Origin: Miscanthus floridulus
Taxonomy: Eukaryota; Streptophyta; Magnoliopsida; Poales; Poaceae
Assembly: GCF_019320115.1 (NCBI RefSeq)
Contig: NC_089586.1
Span: 372,001 to 436,000, forward strand
Reading direction: 5' to 3'
Length of the DNA stretch: 64,000 nucleotides
Part shown: one piece after another, positions 46,359-58,904 of the stretch
Layout: every line of letters starts with the position of its first letter
Numbering within the stretch: position 1 is the stretch's first letter
Position numbers and translations under genes: made by a program
The notes under the pieces: generated by a model
Databases searched by the model: none
What the model saw: only the letters and a program-made list of their open reading frames with translations
What the model was told of the DNA's origin: nothing

Positions 46359-46738
46359 TGTTGATGCGGGACCCACGGGATATCCTTCAAGGAAGAGAGA
46401 AGATCTAGTCTAACTAGGATTCTTTTCATGTAATCTAGTAGTAGTATTATTCTATAATCCTACTAGGAACTCTCATTGTAAACTGACTAGGACTCTGGCC
46501 TCTTGACTATATAAAGGAGGGCAGGGTTCCTAGAGAGATAAGGCAACACTTGACAATCAATCCAACGCAAAGGCTAACACCGACTGGACGTAGGGCTATT
46601 ACTCGATCACGATCGAGGGTCCGAACTAGGATAAATCGACTGTCTATTGTGTTTACCGTCGAGTTTAGCATACGCTGAAGCCCGAACAAACTGCCCCGGG
46701 TACCCCTGTGGTAGGCTATCGGTGGTGAAACATCGATA
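46359..46738 (+). repeat. 5' LTR of element 3
   Basis: It starts TGTTGATGCGGGACC. The TATA box TATATAAAG is at 46508-46516. The last bases are CATCGATA where the 3' copy has CATCAGCA. Confidence 0.9.
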
Positions 46739-47036
46739 GCTGGTGCACCAGGTAGAGGCTTTTGGTGAATTTACATCCAAGAGCTCGACGGACCTTAACA
46801 ACATGATCTTCTCGATGGGATCAACCTTCATCTTTGGTTCATAGATCTGCGAGGTAGGCGATGATGGCAAGCTCCAAAGCCATCTCCTCAAAGATTCGGA
46901 TCACCATGAAGACCTTTCTATTTTGACGACTACGACAGATCAACTCATCGGAAGATTCGCACAGCTCGTGATGTCCGATCCAACTTAGATTTCGTAGCTT
47001 TGCGCATCCGACTCAAACTCAGGCTCTACATTCGAG

Positions 47037-49150
47037 ATGGAGTCTTACCCGAGTTCTTTCGAGAAACCAAGTTCTTTTTCGGCAGGGTTCCAGAACGTGG
47101 CCTCGACCTATCAAGGATTCAACTCAGAATACACTCAGAGTCCTTTCAAGAAGTCGGGTCCTTTTCCGTTTGGACTCCACAACATGGCAAAATCTTATCA
47201 GGCACGGCCCGAAGGATCCCTCGATCTGGTGCTTAGAATATCACTAAAAGGAGCTCAGGAAGGTGTTGTACTAACTATAACATCTCAAGACTACATCGTC
47301 CACTGGCCAGGTTCTATTCCTGAGGATAGCGGTACCCGACTAGTCGGCACGATGACAACAATAATTCTACCCTACCAAGGAGACTCGATCTACGACCTTG
47401 AAGCCTCTACTAAAGTTATCAACAACTACGACAGTGTGGAAACCAACGCCGATAACAGAACAATTCACGCACGAGAAGTATTCATGGTTCACCATCCTCG
47501 ATCACCATTGGTCCCCCCAGAAACACCTGACATCAGGTCATTGGATGAATCTGAGTTCAACATGTCACCCTTTATCCAGGGGCACGATGGTGAGACTAAG
47601 AATCAGAAGCAAGCCAGAGAAAGAAGAAACAAATTGAAACAAGGACGCCAACGCTGTGCTAGGCAGCACAAAGAAGCTTGGATCAAATATGAGCTAGATC
47701 TGGCCAAGTACAATAGAAAAAAGTCAGAACAAGAAGTCGAAGAAAGATGCGCGGCGAATACACCCTACAATAGGATCCGAGAGGCACTAGAAGAACTCGA
47801 AGCGACATCATATCCCAGTGAAAAATAGGAGCAGCTCTAGGACCTTCTCTGGTCAATAGCCCTAAGGACACACGACGAAAGGACCCGCTCAAGACTACCT
47901 ACCAGGTCAACATCTCATGGGCAGGAAGACCAAAATCAAAGGAAGTCTGCTTTCGAGAGACTTGGACCAAGTGGAAGTCACAACAGAGAAAGTAGAAGGG
48001 ACCATAGTCAAAACTACCAAGTCGAACAACCAAGAAAGATCAGAAGCAAAGTACCTGTTTAGACAGCCCCATAGAACTACTCTCACCAAGACAACAGTTG
48101 GCTAAAAGGAGGTGCTGAATCAGAATACACAAAAGCCAGAAAGCACGATATATTCTCCTATTTTGCAAACAGACTTGCTTTAATACGACTACCTCACAAG
48201 TTCAAGCCATCCAACCACTCTAAATATGATGGCAAGACCGAACCAAGGCAGTGGCTTAGGATTTACTCACAGTCGATTGAACTAGCTGGAGGAGACGATG
48301 ATATCAAGACCTTGTTCTTTCCCATGGCCCTAGAAACTATGCCCCTCCAATGGTTCGACAAATTAAATCTAGGGTCAATCAGAAATTGGGAGGACTTGCA
48401 AAGAGTTTTCTATGAAAATTTTGCGGGTATCATTACACACCCCATCACCCACACAGAATTAAAAGGACCCAAGCAGAAAGGAGGCAAAAGTCTCAAAAAT
48501 TACTATCGATGATTTGGCAAACTACGTGCTCAAGTACATGACATCACCAAACGAGAAGTAATCGAAGCTTTCTCTCACGGAATCATGGCTAGGTGACAAT
48601 TTTAGGACTTCTACAAAGAAAACCCAAGAAACAATGAAGAATTTAGATGCACAGTAGAAAATATGATTACTACAGAGGAGAAGACATGAGAAAGGTTCTC
48701 AGATAGAAACAACCAAGACAATCCGAACAAGCAAAATCATCGAAACATCAGACATCAGGAAAGAAAATGTGGACCAAACAATACCGTAGCGGTGGCTGAC
48801 AAATCAAGGAAGTTTTCCAAACCCAGAAGGTATGATGACATTGAAAACATGCATTGCATCTGGCACCCTAAAGGAAATCACACCATCAGAAATTGCTACA
48901 CCTTCAACGATTGATACATAAGAAAAGATAATAAGGTAAACACAAAAGAAGACAATTAGAAAAAAGATGAAGACAACCACGAAGACAAGGGATTCCAAAA
49001 ATCTAGAGCGACAGTAGCAGTGATCTTCGCTAGGGCCCTAGATTCTAAAAGCAAACATCAAGAAAAGCTAGCTCTATGAACCATCATGGCAGCAGAACCG
49101 GCTACTCCAAGATATCTCAATTGGTCACAGTATCCAATCTAGTTTTCAAG
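47037..49150 (+). pseudogene. gag of element 3
   Basis: ATG at 47037 (MESYPSSFEK). The frame is open to a TAG at 47826, then continues in the same frame with many stops. The N-terminal third is Ser/Phe-rich. The conserved gag core is around 48200-48520 (HSKYDGKTEPRQWL, then FYENFAGIITHP). A Cys/His-containing segment is around 48850-48900 (MHCIWHPKGNHTIRNC), expected at the nucleocapsid. Stops are mainly TAG and TGA. It forms the particle core when intact; here non-functional. Confidence 0.8.
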
Positions 49151-49159
49151 AGAAGGCCA

Positions 49160-52100
49160 ATGGACTATCGTAGGAAACGCAGGCCATTACCCACTGGTTC
49201 TAGATCCAACTATCGTCGATATGATTGTCACAAAAGTACTAATCGATAGGGGAGCCGGACTCAACATCATTTTTTCAGAAATGCTAAGGAAGATGTGACT
49301 ACAACTCGCCAGGATGATTACACCAACGAGCACCCCTTTTATGGGATAGTACCCAGCAAGGCAGCCATGCCACTTGGACAAATCACTCTACTGGTTACTT
49401 TTGAAACTCCCTCAAACTACTGAACATAGTTCATCAAATTTGAAGTTGCAGACTTCGATTCATCATATCACGCAATCCTCGAGCGCCCAGCACTAGCAAA
49501 ATTCATGGCGATACCGCATTATCTATACCTATTGCTTAAGATGCTAGGGCCTAACGGTGTCCTTTCCCTTCAAAGTGATTTGAAGCGCGCTTTTGACTAC
49601 AACGTTTAGGCAATTCAAATTGCAGCCAAAGCACAAGCCGCCAATGATAGAAAAGAAATAGCCACTATTGCCGCAGAAATGAGCCCAGAAGAACTAGAGA
49701 TACCGGCTAAAAAGCCCAGCATCCTCGCACCACCAAAAGAAACCGACGTCAAGCAAATCGACCTGGGCATCGGTGATCCCTCCAAAACAGCAACCATCAG
49801 CTCCCACCTCTCAGAAAAATAGGAACTCGTGCTCACCAACTTTCTTCGGGACAACAAAGATATCTTTGCTTAGAAGCCGGCCGACATGCTAGGTGTCCCA
49901 AGAGAGTTGGCTGAGCACAGAATCGATATCAATGAATGCTCCAAGCCTGTGAAGCAATGACTATGACGATTCTTACCCGACAAGGAGGCAGTAATTAAAA
50001 AAGAAATCACAAAGCTAATGGAAGCTGGATTCATCAGAGAAATCCTTCATCTAGATTGGCTAGCAAACCCAGTTCTAGTACAAAAAAAGAATACGAACGA
50101 GTGGTGCATGTGCGTCGACTACACATATCTCAACAAACACTGCCCGAAAGATCCATTTGGGCTACCACGCATTGATCAGATAGTTGATTCAACAGTAGGA
50201 TCTACCCTATTATCCTTTCTTGATTGCTATTCAGGATATCACCAGATCGTATTGAAGGAACAAGACCAGAGCAAGACATCTTTCATCACTCCGTTCGATG
50301 CCTACTGCTACAAGACCATGTCGTTTGGACTCAAGAATGTTAGTGCCACATACCAAAGAGCTATCCAAATGTGCCTTGGTGATCAGATCGGCGAAAATGT
50401 AGAAGCATACGTGGATGACGTAGTAGTAAAAACAAAGAACCCGAACACACTAATTGAAGACTTAAAGCAAACCTTCGAAAACCTAAAAAGGTGGAGGTGG
50501 AAATTGAACCCAAACAAGTATGTATTTGGAGTTCCTTCAGGACAACTACTCGGATTCTTGGTCATTCATCATGGAATCGAAGCCAGCGCCAAGCAAATTT
50601 GAGCCATAACAGAGATGGGCCCTCCTCGAAGTGTCAAAGATGTGCAGAAACTAACAGGCTGCATGGTGGCCCTCAATCGTTTCATATCAAGACTCGGCGA
50701 AAAAGGGTTACCTTTCTTTAAACTACTAAAGAAGACAGACAAGTTCGAGTGGACAGAAGATGCCAATGAAGCTTTCAAAAGACTTAAGGCATACCTCACC
50801 TCCTCGCCTGTTCTCACACCTCCAAAGAAATACAAAGACATGATGCTATACATTATGGCAACTTCTACTGTGATCAGCACAGCGATAGTCGTAGAAAGAG
50901 AAGAAGAAGGGCGCGTATATAAAGTACAACGCCCGGTATACTACATCAGCGAAGTACTGTCAGAATAAAAAATCTAATACCCACATGTGCAAAAACTACT
51001 CTACGCCCTCCTGATCACTTCACGCAAGCTTCGCCACTATTTTGAAAGCCACAAGATTACCATGGTGACAGATTTCCCACTCAGAGACATCCTACACAAT
51101 AGAGACACAACAGGGCGCATATCTAAGTGGGCAGTTGAACTTGGTGCTCTCAATATCGATTTCACCCTATAGAAGGCATTTAAATCTCAAGCCCTTGCCG
51201 ATTTTGTTGCCGAGTGGACAGAAATTCAACAACCTATGTCAAATACCATCCTTAACCATTAGAAGATGTACTTTGATGGATTGCTCAAGCTAGGCAGAGC
51301 TGGTGCAGGCATTCTCTTCATTTCTCCAGATAGAAAACAACTCAAGTATGTCCTTCAGATATTATGGCAAGCTACAAATAGTGAAGCAGAATATGAAGCC
51401 CTCATCCACGGGCTCTGAGTAGCAATTATCCTCAGAATCAAGCGATTACTCGTATACGGTGATTCGGCAGTAGTCATCGACCAAGTCAACAAAGATTAGG
51501 ACTGCATCAAAGAAAACATGGGCGCTTACTGTGCTGAAATATGAAAACTCGAAAAACATTTTCAAGGATTGGAAATTCTACATGTCCTACGTGATTCTAA
51601 TATTGCAGCAGACGTCCTCGCCAAGCTCAGATCAGATAGGGCGAAGGTCCCACCTGGCATATTCATAGAGGATTTATCAGCTCCCTCTATCAAACAACCC
51701 AGTGAGATAACCCCTGAACTCCTAGCTAAAGGCACCTAGATTTTGGTAATCACCACCTCATGGACCCAGGTTTTTATTGATTATATCAAAGAGAATGAGT
51801 TGCCAGTAGAAAAAGAGGAGGCTACCCGAGTTATTCGCAGAAGCAAAAGCTATGTCCTAGTAGGGGACAAGCTATACAGAAGAGCCACATCATCAGGAGT
51901 ACTCCTAAAATGTGTCTCGTTTAAAAAAGGCAAAGAGATCTTAGACGCAATACACTCAGGTTGTTGTGGAAATCATGCCACTTCAAGAACACTAGTCGGC
52001 AAAGCATTCTGCACCGGATTCTACTGGCCAACCGCTTTGAAAGACGTAGAAGAACTCGTCAGAAAATGCAAAGGTTGTCAAATGTTCATAGGACAAGTTC

Positions 52101-53059
52101 ATGTACCAGCTCACAATCTCATCTGCATCCCACCCGCTTGGCCTTTCTCCTGCTGGAGGTTGGATCAAGTAGGACCTCTCAAGAAAGCAAAGGGCGGTTT
52201 TGAGTACATCTTTGTAGCAATTGACAAGTTCACCAAGTGGATTGAATACAAACCACTAGCAAAATACAGCTCAACCAAAGCAGTCGAGTTCATCCAAGAC
52301 ATTATGCACCGCTTCGGCATGCCCAATCGAATCATCATAGATTTGAGTTCTCCTTTTACAGCTACAGAATTCCAAAGTTGGGCACAGGATTGTGGCTTCG
52401 GCATAGATTACGCATCAGTCGCACATCCAGAAGCCAACGGACAGGTAGAAAGGGCTAATGGACTCATACTAGCTGGATTAAAACCAAGATTGTATGAAGA
52501 ACTAGTGGACTATGGATTCAAATGGATTGAAGAATTACCCAAAGTAGTATGGGGGCTATGAACTCAAATAAGCAGAGCCACCGGATACTCACATTTCTTC
52601 CTAGTTTATGGATCAGAAGCCGTACTACCTGCCGACTTGATCTAGATGTCACCAAGGATAGAACAATATGACGAAGGAGAAGCAGAACACACCCGAAGAT
52701 TAGAACTCGATAGTACAGAAGAAGTCAGAGTAAATGCTACCCTTCAATCAGCCAGATACCTCTAAGGTTTAAGATGCCACTACAACAAGAATACCCAGCC
52801 TCGATCACTCCAAATCGAAGACCTAGTACTAAGAAGAATACAAAAAACTGACAAACGCCATAAACTACTCAGTCTATGGAAAGGTCCTTTTATTGTCACA
52901 AAAGTCATCGGACCAGGCGCGTACAAGTTGATAACTGAAGATAGAAAAGAAGTCAACAATACATGGCACATCAGCCAACTAAGAAGATTCTACGCATGGA
53001 AACAACTCAAGGAAGAATATATATACAAGCCACAAGAGATCAACGTTCATGATCAATAA
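49160..53059 (+). pseudogene. protease-RT-RNase H-integrase of element 3
   Basis: Protease around 49215-49290 (VLIDRGAGLNIIF, with DRGAG for DTGS). A frameshift near 49310 separates it from the following frame, which then runs unchanged to 53059. RT about 49980-50600: VDYTYLNKHCPKDPFGLPR, YSGYHQI, active site AYVDDVVV. RNase H about 50800-51700. Integrase 51743-53059: Cys-rich motif ending KCKGCQMF, core with RLDQVGPL, then a degraded second Asp region (IIDLSSPFTATEF) and the Glu segment HPEANGQVERANG. Ends INVHDQ-stop. Stops are TAG/TGA. Inactive. Confidence 0.87.
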
Positions 53060-53215
53060 AGATGGTGTTCCTCGACAACATATGCCTTATTATGGCTTTC
53101 CCCTAGTTGTTTTCACTAAGCATGTAAACGTTCATGATTAATAAAGATGGTGTTCCTCGACAACATATGTCTTATTATGACTTTTCCCGAGTTGTTTTCA
53201 CTAAACACACCGGCC
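53040..53215 (+). repeat. Tandem duplication at the end of pol in element 3
   Basis: A segment with AATAAAGATGGTGTTCCTCG at about 53055 is repeated at about 53140, unit roughly 84 bp, just downstream of the integrase stop. Confidence 0.8.
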
Positions 53216-53217
53216 GA

Positions 53218-53950
53218 GAGCAAAAGAGCTAAAAAGATGCTTGAGCCCGCCGATAAGGGTAGCTAATAAGCTAACACCCGAACCAAAAAGCAAAATGGTT
53301 GAAATTATGCCTGAGCATATCGACCAAGAGCAAAAGAGCTAAAAAGATGCTTAAGCCGCCGATGAGGGTAGCTAATAAGCTAACACCTGAACCAAAAAGC
53401 AAAATGGCTGAAATTATGCCTTTACATATCGGCCGAGAGCAAAAGAGCTGAAAAGATGCTTGAGCCCGCCGATGAGGGTAGCTAATAACCTAACACCTGA
53501 ACCAAAAAGCAAAATGGCTAAAATTATGCCTGAGCATACCGGTCGAGAGCAAAAGAGCTAAAAAGATGCTTGAGCCCACCGATGAGGGTAGCTAATAAGC
53601 TAACACCCGAACCAAAAAGCAAAATGGCTGAAATTATGCCTGAGCATACCGGCCGAGAGCAAAAGAGCTGAAAAGATGCTTGAGCCCGCCGATGAGGGTA
53701 GCTAATAAGCTAACACCCAAATCAAAAAGCAAAATGACTAAAATTATGCCTGAGCATACCGGCCAAGAGCAAAAGAGCTGAAAAGATGCTTGAGCCCACC
53801 GATGAGGGTAGCTAATAAGCTAACACCCGAACCAAAAAAGCAAAATGGTTGAAACTACGCCTGAGCATACCGGCCATGAACAAAGAAGCTGAAAAGATGC
53901 TTGAGCCTGTAGATGAGGGTAGCTAATAAGCCAACACCCGAACCGATCCT
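53218..53950 (+). repeat. Seven-unit tandem array of about 110 bp in element 3
   Basis: Copies of CAAAAGAGCT(A/G)AAAAGATG start at 53221, 53331, 53440, 53550, 53660 and 53770, and a diverged last copy at 53881; spacing 109-111 bp. Each unit also has GGGTAGCTAATAAGCTAACA and ACCAAAAAGCAAAATGG. It lies between pol and the antisense ORF. No open frame spans it. Confidence 0.92.
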
Positions 53951-54086
53951 AAGATGTTTTTACAACTAGGGAAAGAGCCAGATGCTGGCATCCAGGCAAA
54001 GAAGACATCAACAAAAATAAAGAATCTTCAATAAAAAAGAAGTACAATATCCTATTACATAGGCTGGAGTACAAAGGTCAATTACA

Positions 54087-56790
54087 TCAAGCATCATCAT
54101 CAGGAGAAGAAATATCAATATTAAGATTATCCACAATCCTCGTGGCTCAATCTTCGACCTTAGGCTCCAATTTTTCAACGGCATCTAGATATTCTTGACT
54201 CTCGGCTTCATCTACAATCTTGGACAAAGGGACCTCCGGAGCAAGAACCTAGACCTAGGCAAGAACATTTCTGGTACATAGTTGGGCGCACCTCTTCATG
54301 AACTCCTAGAAACGGGTCAGAACTTGGGGAATAAACTAAGCCCAAGATTGACCATCATCTGTTGGAGTCCGGAGAAGGTCGGCTACTGACTAAAATGATT
54401 TCCACAAAGCATTCTAGTTCTCGGTAGCCGTCATCAACTTACTAGTCAAGACTTCAATAGTTTTTTGGACCTACACAAGATCCCTGTCAGCTACACACCT
54501 AATCAACTTGGCAAGCGCGAGTTCTTCTTCAGCACGAGTAATTACCTCCTCAGCCTTGTTGTGACTATTGCGAACAAGTATCTTCATTTCCTCAATACCC
54601 TCTGAGAGCTTTTGCTTTTCAACTCGGAGAGCTAGACCAGGCGCCAAAAAACAAGTCAGCTGAAAGGGAAATTTGAATACAAAAGGAAACAAAAACAACC
54701 CGCAATACCATTGCACTCATTCTTCATGGCCTCCACATTCTTCAAGGCCTCCTGGACAGTAGCATCCCTCCGCTTTTCAGCCTCAACCACCCAGGCACGG
54801 AGAGCCTGTTCCTCCCTTTGGTGTGTTTGACGCTCGGTCTCCATCTCGACCTGACAGAGGTCAAGCTCTATTTTTAGGGCACTAACCTCAGAAGACAACT
54901 TTTTCTCGGTTTCAGACAAGAAAAAGAAGCCGGTATGATCCTGAGAAAAAGATTGAACAAAAAGAGAGAGAGAATAAGAACAGAAGAAAGATGAACATCC
55001 AAAGAAAGAACTTTAGAAAAACTTACCTGGAGTTTTTCCCCAAAAGAAGTCGCAAAGGTTCCCCAGGCAGCGGTCAGCTCTGACAACCGATGAGTGGCAT
55101 TGAATTGTTGCACCACATCATCATCCAAATGCTGAACGCTAGTAGCAAGAGGAGCAGAGGGAGAAGCCGGCAGATGCAAAGAAGGCAAGACTAGGGCCGC
55201 ATCCTAGGAAGCCTCGGCTACCTCCTCAGATGGACCCACCACCACGGCCACAGTCTCCCCCAGAGTCAGCAAATCCGCAGCAGCGTGATCACTAGGGAAC
55301 CCTGTCTCCCTCATAGCCACCTCACCCACCGTACATTCTGGGTCTTGAGACTTAGTACACAGGGGCATACCAGAAGCCTAACAAGAGGTCAACTGAGGGT
55401 TAAGGGAAGGCAAGGGTCTGCAAGATGATAAGGAAGCTCGACGATAAGAATATGAATCAGAAAAAGGAAAACAGAAGCAAAGAAACATAACCAGGATTCA
55501 CTCACTTAGCTGTCTTCTTCTTCATAAAACCCTCAAGATGAACAGAAGACCTTAGAGGGGGAACTATAGCGGAAAAAATATCACCACCACTCCGCAACAT
55601 GAGTGGCGTGGTCGGTACCGGAGCCCCAGAAGAACTCAAGCTCGACGACCGCTTACTACAAGAGAACAAGGCCAAAGTCAGAACAAAAAGAGGTGTTCAA
55701 CAGCAGAAAACAAGAAAACAACTCACCGATGCATGACAAGGGCCGCATCATCATCCTCATCTTCCTCACCCTCAAACAAGGCAACCACAGCACCATCTAA
55801 AAAAGGAGAAAAGTACTCAGTTAAAGGCAAAAACAAACAACAAAAAGACAAAACATATTAATATGCTCACCTAGGAGCACGCTACCTACAACTTGAGTAC
55901 CTGGACGAGTACTCGACTGGCGAGACTTCTTGGCAGTAGACAAACCAGAAGAAGAACAATCCGCTCACTCCCTTTTTCTGACACTATGAGGAGCTTGAGG
56001 AACTGAACGAGAAACATACTCTACATATGCGTCAAGAACTGTGGAAGAAACACCAGGAAACATCGTGGTGGTTTGAAACTTACTGGTTAAAAATGCCCCA
56101 GCAAGATTCTCCCCAGTCTCCACCATGGTAGGGTGGTCATCAAGGGGGATCGGATCAATGAAGTTACGCCCCAATTCCTATAAAAGAGTAAAACAACCAA
56201 ACGAGAAAGATTAAGAAAAAAAGTGGAGACAACAAAGGAAATACAAAAAGTACCCACACAAGAAAAAACAACTCACAGCAGGAGGCGAATTGTTAGCACA
56301 ATACTCAAGGATAGCATATGGGACGACGCTTACTCCTTTCAACATCTTCTGAAGACGCTCGAGCACCTCCTCATCAGTCAACTCAAGGGCAGGGACCATA
56401 CGAGAAGGATCCTCCGCCCTAGAGTACTCAAACCCATAATTCTCTCGCTCCTTTAGAGGTTGAACACGGCGGCGAAGAAAACTGGAAACAATCCCGAAGC
56501 CGGTCAAGCCTTGCTGTTTTAGAGTACATATCCTCTCAAGAAATGGCTTGATCACCTAGAGCTCATCCATCGTTAGGAGATTTTTATCCCATCGGTCATT
56601 AACCACGGGACCAGAACCAGAATGAACAGTAAGAGGAGGAATCATATTGGCGGCATAAAACTAGTCGGCATGCCAATCTCTCACAGAATCAACCAAGTCA
56701 TAATCAAAGAATTTACTCTTATGATCCTAACAAAACTGAATCTCGCAGCCACCAAGAACATGGGTGTCATTACTGCGGGGTTGGGGTTTC
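54087..56790 (-). pseudogene. Decayed antisense ORF of element 3, related to the antisense gene of element 2
   Basis: Reading down from 56790: DYDLVDSVRDWHAD then FYAANMIPPLTVHSGSG, and later TLKQQGLTGFGIVSSFLRRR and VQPLKERE. This matches the order in element 2 (DDWFY..N..LPPYTG, then GLSAAVVMAAFHRQRVLPL). Further down come a Ser/Pro-rich part, then coiled-coil pieces (EVSALKIELDLCQVEME about 54890-54720; EKQKLSEGIEEMK about 54610) with apparent intron sequence between, and an acidic end (NIDISSPDDDA-stop at 54087). The start of the gene is missing or deleted beyond 56790. It has several TAG stops. Function unknown. Confidence 0.68.
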
Positions 56791-57353
56791 AGACGGAAGA
56801 AATAATGAAAGAGAGAAAAGGCTCGGGGGCTACACTCAATGAGTGCACTTTTTCTTCAAAAAAGCGCACATCACTCAAAAGAATTCTTCAAGACAGGGGT
56901 TTTCAAAAAACATAAGATTCAAGACCCTCCAACTTTTTGTTCTAAATAGTAAGAGGATCAGGGGCTACACTCAATGAGTACACTTTTTTCTTTAAAAAAG
57001 CGCACGTCACCAAGAAGACTTCTTCAAGACAGACCACCTCAAGGCCACAAGACAAAAAGAACACAGACCGAGCTATATCCAAGTTCTTTTTGATAAAGAA
57101 CCCGATGAAGAATCAGAGCAATTTCAAGACAAGACCCGCCAGCTCCTTGTTCCAAATAGCAAGAGGCTCGGGGGCTACACCCAGATGGGAGTACTTTTTC
57201 CTTCAAAAAAAAGGTACACACCACCTAAAGATTTCACGAAGCGCTACATGGTTTCGCTCAAGAAAGCACTCGGACGACGCTTGTTCCTACTCGGCAAGAC
57301 CTGAAGGAACAAGATGAGGCGTCTAGAGCTCAACCATGAAGTGCTCAGGGGCT
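56790..57353 (+). repeat. Repeats with polypurine-type motifs before the 3' LTR of element 3
   Basis: GGCTCGGGGGCTACAC or close variants occur near 56820, 56958 and 57171, each followed by CA..GA(G/T)TG(C/A)AC and a T-rich run, before the final GCTCAGGGGCT at the LTR. Repeat unit roughly 135-215 bp. No gene. Confidence 0.75.
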
Positions 57354-57734
57354 TGTCGATGCGGGACCCATGGGATACCCTTCAAGGAAGAGAGAAGATC
57401 TAGTCTAACTAGGATTCTTTCCATGTAATCTTAGTAGTAGTATTATTCTGTAATCCTACCAGGAACTCTCATTGTAAACCGACTAGGACTCTAGCCTCCT
57501 GACTATATAAAGGAGGGTGTGGTTCCTAGAGAGATAAGGTAACACTTGACAATCAATCCAACGCAAAGGCTAACGCCGACTGGATGTAGGGCTATTACTC
57601 GATCACGATCGAGGGTCTGAACCAGGATAAATCGACTGTCTATTGCGTTTACCATCGAGTTTAGCATATGCTGAAGCCCGAACAAACTGCCCTAGGTACC
57701 CCCATGGTAGGCTATCGGCGGTGAAACATCAGCA
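57354..57734 (+). repeat. 3' LTR of element 3
   Basis: 381 bp, TGTCGATGCGGG...CATCAGCA; TATA box at 57504-57512. Followed by GTGGC. Confidence 0.9.
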
Positions 57735-57739
57735 GTGGC

Positions 57740-58904
57740 ACGCGCATGCGTGACAGTGGAAACCTAGCCATAGCCGACCGAAGCCTACCATTGCGAGGCC
57801 AAGGCGCTGCGCGACATGACCTGGGCGCGCGAGCTGGCCAATGGTAGCAGGCTAGCCACGGCATGAGCCTGGCGCCAGCAGTGCCCACACGCACGATGTT
57901 CATGAACTCGGGCCAAGAGGTATGAACTGGTGCCATGCACGCATTTTAAAGCAAAGCAAAAGCCGCTAACGATCACGATCGAGGCTCAACTAATTCCCCT
58001 AACCTAAAGTTGATACTAACACCCAGCTCACCAAGCAAACCTCATGTCCATAGAGTGACCAGAGGGGGAGATTCAAGAATGCCAACTTGGGTTCATCGCT
58101 GGAGTGCTGGTTCATGAAAGGAGCGCCAACAACGCGGTTACAACGTGTTCTAACGAATTTTGGGCAATTTTAGAGCGGACAACGTGACATCCAACACAAT
58201 GTCGACCTATGCCATGCTCAAGCACTCACTTTGATGCAATCAACAATACCAAAACATGCAACTAGTGTTAAACATTTTGTTAGAAATTAAATATCAAAAT
58301 AGCATTGTCTTACTACTGTTCCATACTAGGATAGCTAAGGGTTTCAATTGAGGTTAAGTAACCATTAACTCTTTTGTCGCAATTTTAAATAGATCTAAAC
58401 CTTGTTAACTTCAACCAACAAATACTTCATGCAATAGTCCATACCTTATACTAACCCATAGAAGCAAAATATTTAAGCACCATTTAACTAATTCGCTCAA
58501 TATAATTTGCCAAAAATGGTATTTTAACAATCGTTCAAGTGCTTGCCGACTTAACGAAAAGAGCTTATCTTAACATCAAGTTTGATTTTTGGGCTCCCAA
58601 AACACCGGTTAACAACATCTATTTTCCAAAAGTTAAAGTTGCATTGTCATCTACCAAGTTTGTACTTCCAACTTTATTTAAGTGCCACATACATGTTCTA
58701 TAATATTTTTGCTTAATAAAAATTGGTTTTAAACCCTAAGTGATATAACATGACTATTGAATCAACTTTTATTTAGCACTTTTGTTGATCGTTTTGAGTT
58801 ACGGAAATTGATCTACACACTTTATCACATGCATTGACACAAAAACATGATGCTCATGACATAGTTTAGCAAGTTGTTTAAGCGGTAACACCGAGGGTGT
58901 TATA
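57740..58904 (-). repeat. 3' LTR of element 4, proximal part
   Basis: Continuation of the LTR interrupted at 46358. On the minus strand it starts TATAACACCCTCGGTG at 58904. AT-rich, no gene. It is preceded (minus strand) by the polypurine-type AACGGGGTAGAGC. Confidence 0.8.

Larger units (their letters stand above)
46359..57734 (+). mobile_element. Element 3: Tat-like Ty3/gypsy retrotransposon nested in the LTR of element 4
   Basis: 11.4 kb. LTRs of 380 bp (46359-46738) and 381 bp (57354-57734), duplication GTGGC (46354-46358 and 57735-57739). Order: LTR, primer-binding region (GCTGGTGCACCAGGTAG at 46739), gag, protease, RT, RNase H, integrase, tandem array, antisense ORF, polypurine tract (GCTCAGGGGCT before 57354), LTR. 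The LTRs differ at about 29 of 380 positions by my eye count, mostly transitions, making it an old copy. The 5' LTR end is mutated (GATA for AGCA). Confidence 0.93.

Noticed and set aside
45333..46413. Open frames in the GC-rich part of the element 4 LTR
   Set aside because: Several overlapping frames on both strands without domain similarity, inside an LTR.
53218..53950. Regularly spaced repeats resembling a CRISPR array
   Set aside because: The whole 110-bp unit is repeated, with no unique spacers, inside a plant retrotransposon. It is a tandem array.
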